From NCBI RefSeq assembly GCF_958979055.1, contig NC_084887.1, positions 24,921,044 to 24,985,043 on the forward strand: a DNA stretch of 64,000 nt, in the 5' to 3' direction. The notes beneath the pieces were generated by a model. That model had not been told where the DNA came from. It did not search any database and was given only the letters and a program-made list of their open reading frames with translations. This stretch comes from Alnus glutinosa (lineage: Eukaryota > Streptophyta > Magnoliopsida > Fagales > Betulaceae). The translations under genes and the position numbers were made by a program. Below, one piece after another: positions 59,501 to 64,000 of the stretch (position 1 is its first letter; the number at the start of each line of letters is the position of its first letter).

Positions 59501-59910
59501 ATAATTTCCTCTATTTCTCAGAGAATGCCCCTGGGATTTTGTATGATGTTTTCTGTTCATACGATACTCACCTTATCCCAAAAGAACCCCATTTTACAAA
59601 TAGTTCATGGATCAACACGAAATATTGATTGCTTAATAATTAAAATCCCTAAGTGAAATAGCAAACTTACCTTTAGACACAGAACAAGGAATATAAATAC
59701 ATTGAGTACAAAATTCGTCAGCAGTCCAATGATGGCATAAGACCCCAAAAGCAGCTCAATGACACGGCTTGCATTCTCCGAGTGAATAAAATTCTCACCA
59801 ATTAGTCCATCCGACTTTAGCTTATCTAAAGATAATTCCGTCCAGAATTGCAGACCCACAAAGCTTAGCACCGTAGACAGTGCCGAGATGGCTATGTAGC
59901 GCCCGCCCAT
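50318..59910 (-). CDS. RIN2/RIN3-like multi-pass RING-H2 E3 ubiquitin ligase with CUE-like tail, twelve exons
   Basis: Minus-strand exons: 59910-59671, 57225-57148, 54758-54672, 54576-54455, 53407-53311, 53204-53099, 52164-52007, 51893-51756, 51679-51612, 51522-51292, 50873-50489, 50374-50318. All are GT-AG and in phase; 1767 nt, 588 aa. 59910 is the first ATG of the frame (an upstream GTG is not used). The N-terminal half is hydrophobic with several membrane spans (e.g. LLLGSYAIIGLLTNFVLNVF, GLWSIWLTVLCSLK, YSVLLLVLSVDFLW, DMATLLMALGHYVHIWWLHG). The RING-H2 ligands are C338, C341, C353, H355, H358, C361, C376, C379. The C-terminal region (NILAMAETVREVLPHMPDDI ... NNLLQM) fits a CUE ubiquitin-binding domain, as in AMFR/gp78. 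Arabidopsis RIN2 and RIN3 are membrane ligases that bind the immune receptor RPM1 and promote its hypersensitive response. Size matches (RIN2 about 578 aa). Which paralogue it is cannot be decided here. Confidence 0.95.
52240..52625. repeat. Degenerate tandem repeats in RIN2-like intron 6
   Basis: CACTATCTAATA, ATTCCACTCATT/ATTCCACTTATT and CACCAATCAC/CACCCACTAATTTA words recur three to four times at roughly 110-bp spacing, giving a diverged non-coding tandem array. Confidence 0.5.
53540..53593. repeat. (GA)n microsatellite in RIN2-like intron 4
   Basis: About 26 GA units a little upstream (gene sense) of exon 5, with a further degenerate GA-rich stretch at 53480-53515. Confidence 0.9.
57838..57899. 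repeat. 31-bp perfect tandem duplication in RIN2-like intron 1
   Basis: Two identical units beginning ATGCATATAATTATCTTGAA at 57838 and 57869. Confidence 0.95.
58295..58320 (-). mobile_element. 26-bp LINE-tail micro-insertion with exact 18-bp TSD
   Basis: T18 followed by GATAAGTA, i.e. TACTTATC plus A18 on the minus strand, lies between two exact copies of AAAAATTAAGGCAGATAA (58277-58294 and 58321-58338). TACTTATC plus poly-A is exactly the 3' terminus of the LINE-like end at 58854. This is a retrotransposition product with nearly all of the element missing. Confidence 0.9.
58690..58854 (+). mobile_element. LINE 3' end, 5'-truncated
   Basis: It ends with TGTATACTTCTCGTGTATAA, GGGTTGCGCTCATCTGCGCT and TACTTATC plus A9, resembling the 3' UTR of plant L1-type LINEs as I recall them. 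The 5' limit is approximate and no TSD was identified. Confidence 0.65.
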
Positions 59911-62142
59911 TTGTATTTGCAATATATTCAACCTCTTTACCACAGCCCAACTCCAAAATGTTCATCAGAACGGCATTAACATAACTCTTCGCCTGCTACA
60001 ATCACCATTTGGCATTGAAGGGAATCAGTGAGGCACAAACTTGAAAGTAGCTTCAAAAGCCACCAAAATTGAACTATAATGGCAAACCCCCCAGATAAAA
60101 TCTAAAAACCTGTCCCCAAAACAAAAAATAATAATAATAACAATGAATAATAATAATAACAATGAATAATAAAATAACCAGGTGACAATTCATACAAATC
60201 AACCAGAAATAACAACCTAATTCACCGCCTATAACAGTGATAACGCTATGTTTGTTGCTAAGAATATGTCCAGAAGGCAGTGAATTTCTCAGTTCTTCAA
60301 AAACCCAAAACCAAAACCATTTAAAATCAGAAATTTATCAGTTCTTTTTCCGTGTTTTAACTTTTTAGCAACCGGAACAATTCAAATGCGGAATAAAACA
60401 ATTAAATCCAATTCGCCAACACATGAACCGGGAAATTCAGGCATCAACCATGAAAATCAATCAAATTTTTGAAATTGCCATTACAAAAACGGAAAAATGT
60501 TCATTTTAGGAAGCCCCAAAGAATTAAACTGAAAAAAATAAAAAATAACAAACGCATATATTGAGGGAACAGGAAATTGGAAACTTATCTACGCGTCTCT
60601 GAATTTTGATATATTAGTGGTATAATCAAAGGAAACTTTGAGTTTGACTAAGCAAAATGACGGACCTGGTTCGATCTAGGACGATGCAGTGGCTTCGCCG
60701 GTGTGGGTCTCAGCAATTTTCATCAACATCGCTTTTTTTCAGAGAGAGAGACAGAGACAGCTTTTCCTATTTTTCTCTTTTTTTGGTAAACGTAAAAGGG
60801 AGACAGTTTTATACGTCTTGTCACTTGCGACGGCCTAAAAAATAAATATTTCTTCTCAAAAAAAATAAAATAAAATATTTATTAACTGACCACTATTTTA
60901 CAAGATTGACATTGAAGTTTCAACCGACCATTAAATTCGTACCTTTTAAAGGCTACGTGGCAGTTTCAAATAGAGAAATGATTTTTTTTCCCTTACTTCT
61001 TCTCGCATAACGGTTGTATGTAATTATTTGTTTGAATAAGAAATAATATAAACGGATAATTATGAAAGATTATTTATAGATTTATTTTATCAAATAAAAA
61101 TTATGTTGTCTAACTACTTATTCAGTCAGATAGGTCTTATAAGTGATATCTCACAATCACTTACCCGAATTTTCTTAAATTTAAACAAATAATTGTAGGC
61201 AATCCGTATCCGTTCTTCTCACGTCTTTTCACTTTTGAAAATCACTATTGAATTTGTGGGATTCATGTGGATCCTCATATAGCACTACAGATCTAATAAT
61301 AATTTTCAAAAATAAAAAAATGGAAAAAGAACATGTGAGGATGTATAGCACATTTCTTTCAAATAACATAAATTCTAATTAAAAAATATAAATAAATCTT
61401 TTTTTTATATATATGTTCACACAAAAAGGGAAGGAGGATTTGAACTAGTGATCTTCGCTTTATGAGACATGGTCTCCAACCGATTGAGCTACCCCTTAGG
61501 AACATAAATAAATCTAAATTGCTTAAGACTATCATTATAATATTGTAGAATAATTATAAAATAAAAATATAATATATAGTATTACTTCTTTTTAACAATA
61601 ATTGGTTTAAGAATTAATTGGTCTACCACATTCACATTTTAGAATAATTATAATATAAAAAAATAACATTAACATTTTATTTTTTGTCAAACGTGTCATT
61701 GGTTGTTTTTAGGTTTGATTATATATTTATATGAAAAACTTGAGACACAGAACAATCATTTTCTTGATTGAATTTAATAGTTCTAAATTTATATAATTTT
61801 AAAATGAGTGTCATTTCCATTATGATAAACTAAATTTTTTTAAAAAAAAAAAAAAAAACTAAATTTTCATATATCAAAATTATCTATAAAATATTAAAAT
61901 TTAAGTTTTTTCTATTAAAAATAGATTTATGAATTTATAGAAAATAATATTCTCGATTGACAAGAAATTTAAATTTTTACGACAAATTTTGAAAAATACT
62001 AGTATCATTTTTTTAAACCAAATTCAATGGTCTCTCTTTCTGTTTCTCCCACCGACCCTTGAACCTTTGAATCCAGGTACATAATCGTCCCGATTGGGGT
62101 TCGTGATCCTGAGACCAGAGTCTTCTTCTCCCAACATCGAGA
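59911..62142. other. Shared upstream region between the RIN2-like and STMP1-like genes
   Basis: The first several hundred bases are the 5' leader or promoter of the RIN2-like gene. A possible leader-intron acceptor on the minus strand is GATTGTAGCAG near 59996. Small (TAA)n tracts lie at about 60128-60175, and the remainder is AT-rich spacer with one SINE (61400-61503). Open frames at 60657-60845 and elsewhere are not supported. Confidence 0.5.
61400..61503 (-). mobile_element. tRNA-derived SINE, second copy, exact 12-bp TSD
   Basis: On the minus strand it has the same head (TAGCTCAATCGG, AGTTCAAATCC), TGTGTGAACATAT body and A/TA tail as the 9662-9768 copy. ATAAATAAATCT flanks it exactly (61388-61399 and 61504-61515). 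Confidence 0.9.
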
Positions 62143-62168
62143 AAACCCTAAACCTAACCCAAACCCTA
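62143..62168 (+). promoter_or_regulatory. Two telo-box motifs upstream of the STMP1-like gene
   Basis: AAACCCTA at 62143-62150 and again at 62161-62168, with AACCTAACCC between, lie 53-78 bp before the ATG. In plants such motifs are frequent near the start of housekeeping and translation genes. Confidence 0.6.
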
Positions 62169-62220
62169 AACATAAAACGCTCCAAATTTGGAATTCGTTC
62201 TGAAATTATTGCGGTGGTAG

Positions 62221-62394
62221 ATGGGGATCATAAGAAGTAGCTTCTCGTTCATCTTGGGGACGGTGTGCGGAATATACGCAGCTCAGAACTACAACGTTCC
62301 GAACGTCAAGAAGCTCGCTCACACCGCCCTCTTCATGGCCAAGCACGTCGAAGAGAAGTACCGCAAGCCCAAGCAAAAGGGCGATGATGACTAA
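62221..62394 (+). CDS. STMP1-like (DUF4535) mitochondrial microprotein, 57 aa
   Basis: A single open exon of 58 codons including TAA. Residues 5-24 are a hydrophobic helix with small-residue spacing (RSSFSFILGTVCGIYAAQNY). It is followed by the conserved YNVPNVKK segment and a charged tail (KHVEEKYRKPKQKGDDD). The G-x-Y-x-A-Q-N-Y-x-x-P-N pattern is what I recall for STMP1, a short inner-mitochondrial-membrane protein linked to respiratory complexes in animals and conserved in plants. It is short enough to be missed by common length cut-offs. Two telo-box motifs lie upstream. An intron in the 3' UTR is possible but not visible. Confidence 0.87.
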   Translation: MGIIRSSFSFILGTVCGIYAAQNYNVPNVKKLAHTALFMAKHVEEKYRKPKQKGDDD

Positions 62395-64000
62395 CATTAC
62401 GATTCCATTTGGTCTACTCCCGTGACAGCGCCGGATTCTCTGCGATCAGGTTCTTCTTATTCATGAGACAGTTCTAAAGCAAAGGGAAAAAGAGACAAAT
62501 TGAAAGATGGTAATTTTGATTTTTTGTTGAAGTTCAAGCTGCATAAAACGAGTTTTCGATAAGACAGATATGCTTGTTTTTAAGCATTATGCGTGTAGAG
62601 GGTTTGCTAGTTCTGCAATCTTGATGAGGGGTCAAAGAATATGCATTGATCTTATGTGAAATTGAAGGGAAATGCAGGGTTTCCAATTGAAGTAGATGGA
62701 GCAGCATTATCACTTTCTTTCTTTCTTTTTTTGTGTTTTTGATTGGTAAGTTATATACCAATCAACGTCTCCTTCCATGTTGATTGGTATATTACTGAGA
62801 GAAAGTAAACATTAGAAGTTCCACGGAAAGAAAACATAATTGTCTCAAAGAAGTTGAGGAGTGCTGCACATAGTTAACCAAATGCTCACACCCTGGCGTG
62901 GCAGTGAGAATTACCGTCGGGTAAAATAACAAATAAAAATACATTGAGCATCAAATTGTGATTTTCATTGCCAATTCAAGAGTGAGGACTTGAGAGTATG
63001 TGTAGCATTTTTTAAGAAGTTTACCCGAAATTGTGGACTCATAAGGGCATGATAGATCTAGAATAGCCTCTGCTGAGAAGCTAGGTTCTTTTTAAACTGA
63101 TTGATTGAGGGCGTTTATGGGAAGTTGTCGAGGATACCTGCAGATAAATTCTAGTAGTTGTATAATATAGATTCCTAGGAAGTAGGAATACTGTATGTTG
63201 ATAATCCTCTGTTTAATAATCAATTAGGCTCGTTTATGTTCTCCCCTTGTGTTGCTAATATCCGACCCTAGTAAATCACAGAAGAGCACCCATACAGTTA
63301 TGGTTTGAAGTGGTTTATACTCTACTGGTGTCACAAGTCCTTGTTAGGGCAAGAACACGACAAGACGATGAGTTGGGTATTCATTTTTTATGAATTTAGA
63401 AAGTTCGGACTTAGAGAATGTTTGCTTACCAATGCCTATCACAGAGTCAAAGCTCTTACTCAACCGTAGACGTGCTCCCTGAATCACCAAAGGTCTTCCA
63501 ATTGCTTTTCCCTTATCGCCTAAAAGTGGCTAGGATGGCACATCCCTTATTATACATTCTTCAATTCTATTGTGGCTTTTGTGAGATAATTTCATTGTTG
63601 GTAGCCTTACAGCTAGAGAACTGGGGGTAAAAATTGGGACTGTCAACGTTCCTTGCTTTGCAATAGGGATTTAGGTGTTGATAAGCTCCCTTCTCATGCC
63701 ATTTTATGCAGATTGCAGATTTGGCATTTTCAGCGAGCCTTACTTTGCACTTGGCATATTGTGGCATGGAAATCAAAGGGCCATAAGCTGTGTGGAGTGA
63801 GGTCTTCTTTATTGATTGTGAGTGTTTCAAAAGAAGGCAATTGTTGGACTAAGTTATTTGTTGAATCAATTCTATAGTTTATTTTGGGTGCTTATGAGTG
63901 AACATTCGTTGTCTCACTGACCTCCTTGGATCTTTTTTTAAGAAAATCATCAACCTCCATGGATCTTTTTAACTTATAGAACTCTTTATGGTACACTTTC
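62395..64000. other. STMP1-like 3' flank and intergenic, nothing recognised
   Basis: Moderately AT-rich with no repeat boundary. The frames at 63418-63630, 63567-63830 and 63653-63877 overlap on opposite strands without recognisable motifs. The 3' UTR end cannot be placed. Confidence 0.45.

Noticed and set aside
62206..62397. Antisense 63-aa frame over the STMP1-like gene
   Set aside because: The sense frame has the conserved motif; the antisense one is a shadow.
1..64000. CRISPR arrays, bacterial operons, organellar DNA or viral integrations
   Set aside because: No spaced direct-repeat arrays, no compact co-directional genes and no organelle gene sequence; the only retroelements seen are ordinary plant LTR, TRIM, LINE and SINE types.

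Overview
The window is plant nuclear DNA, most likely from a woody eudicot. The evidence is intron-rich genes with GT-AG junctions, plant-only gene families (DYAD/AMEIOTIC1, RGF/GOLVEN peptide, RIN2-type RING ligase, NAC), Cassandra elements carrying 5S rRNA sequence, a chromodomain Ty3/Gypsy element and many TIR MITEs. A rosid tree, perhaps Fagales, is a guess from general feel only. Nothing bacterial, organellar or CRISPR-like was seen.

Layout. 1-9.8 kb is repeat-rich: a complete Cassandra TRIM (2476-3014), a partial one on the other strand, a frameshifted membrane-protein gene (3683-4347), four nested-looking TIR elements and a tRNA-derived SINE. A small secreted cysteine-rich peptide gene lies at 10312-10620. 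At 14115-18365 (+) is a nine-exon DYAD/SWITCH1/AMEIOTIC1-like meiotic gene (765 codons before the stop). At 20926-27504 (-) is an eleven-exon 7-keto-8-aminopelargonate synthase gene of biotin synthesis (490 aa), ending in a peroxisomal-type tripeptide. 31.2-33.0 kb holds a decayed raffinose-synthase-like pseudogene. 33989-34454 is a NAC pseudogene cut by a 6.3-kb chromodomain Gypsy element (34455-40779, TSD AGGAT), which itself carries a 1.1-kb LTR insertion and a MITE. 43548-48899 is a large inverted duplication whose 1.1-kb centre holds a two-exon RGF/GOLVEN peptide precursor gene. 50318-59910 (-) is a twelve-exon RIN2/RIN3-like membrane RING-H2 ligase with a CUE-like C terminus (588 aa). 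62221-62394 (+) is a 57-aa STMP1/DUF4535-type mitochondrial microprotein gene.

The functional genes are independent single-copy loci (meiosis, biotin synthesis, peptide signalling, immunity/ER ubiquitination, a mitochondrial microprotein); I see no operon-like or cluster logic. Exon models were built by hand from splice sites, reading-phase closure and remembered family motifs; every exon-exon phase given here closes. No alignment or database search was run. The most unusual structure is the inverted duplication around the RGF gene. The best-supported fine-scale events are MITE, SINE and minimal LINE-tail insertions with exact target-site duplications. I did not find a convincing wholly new system.
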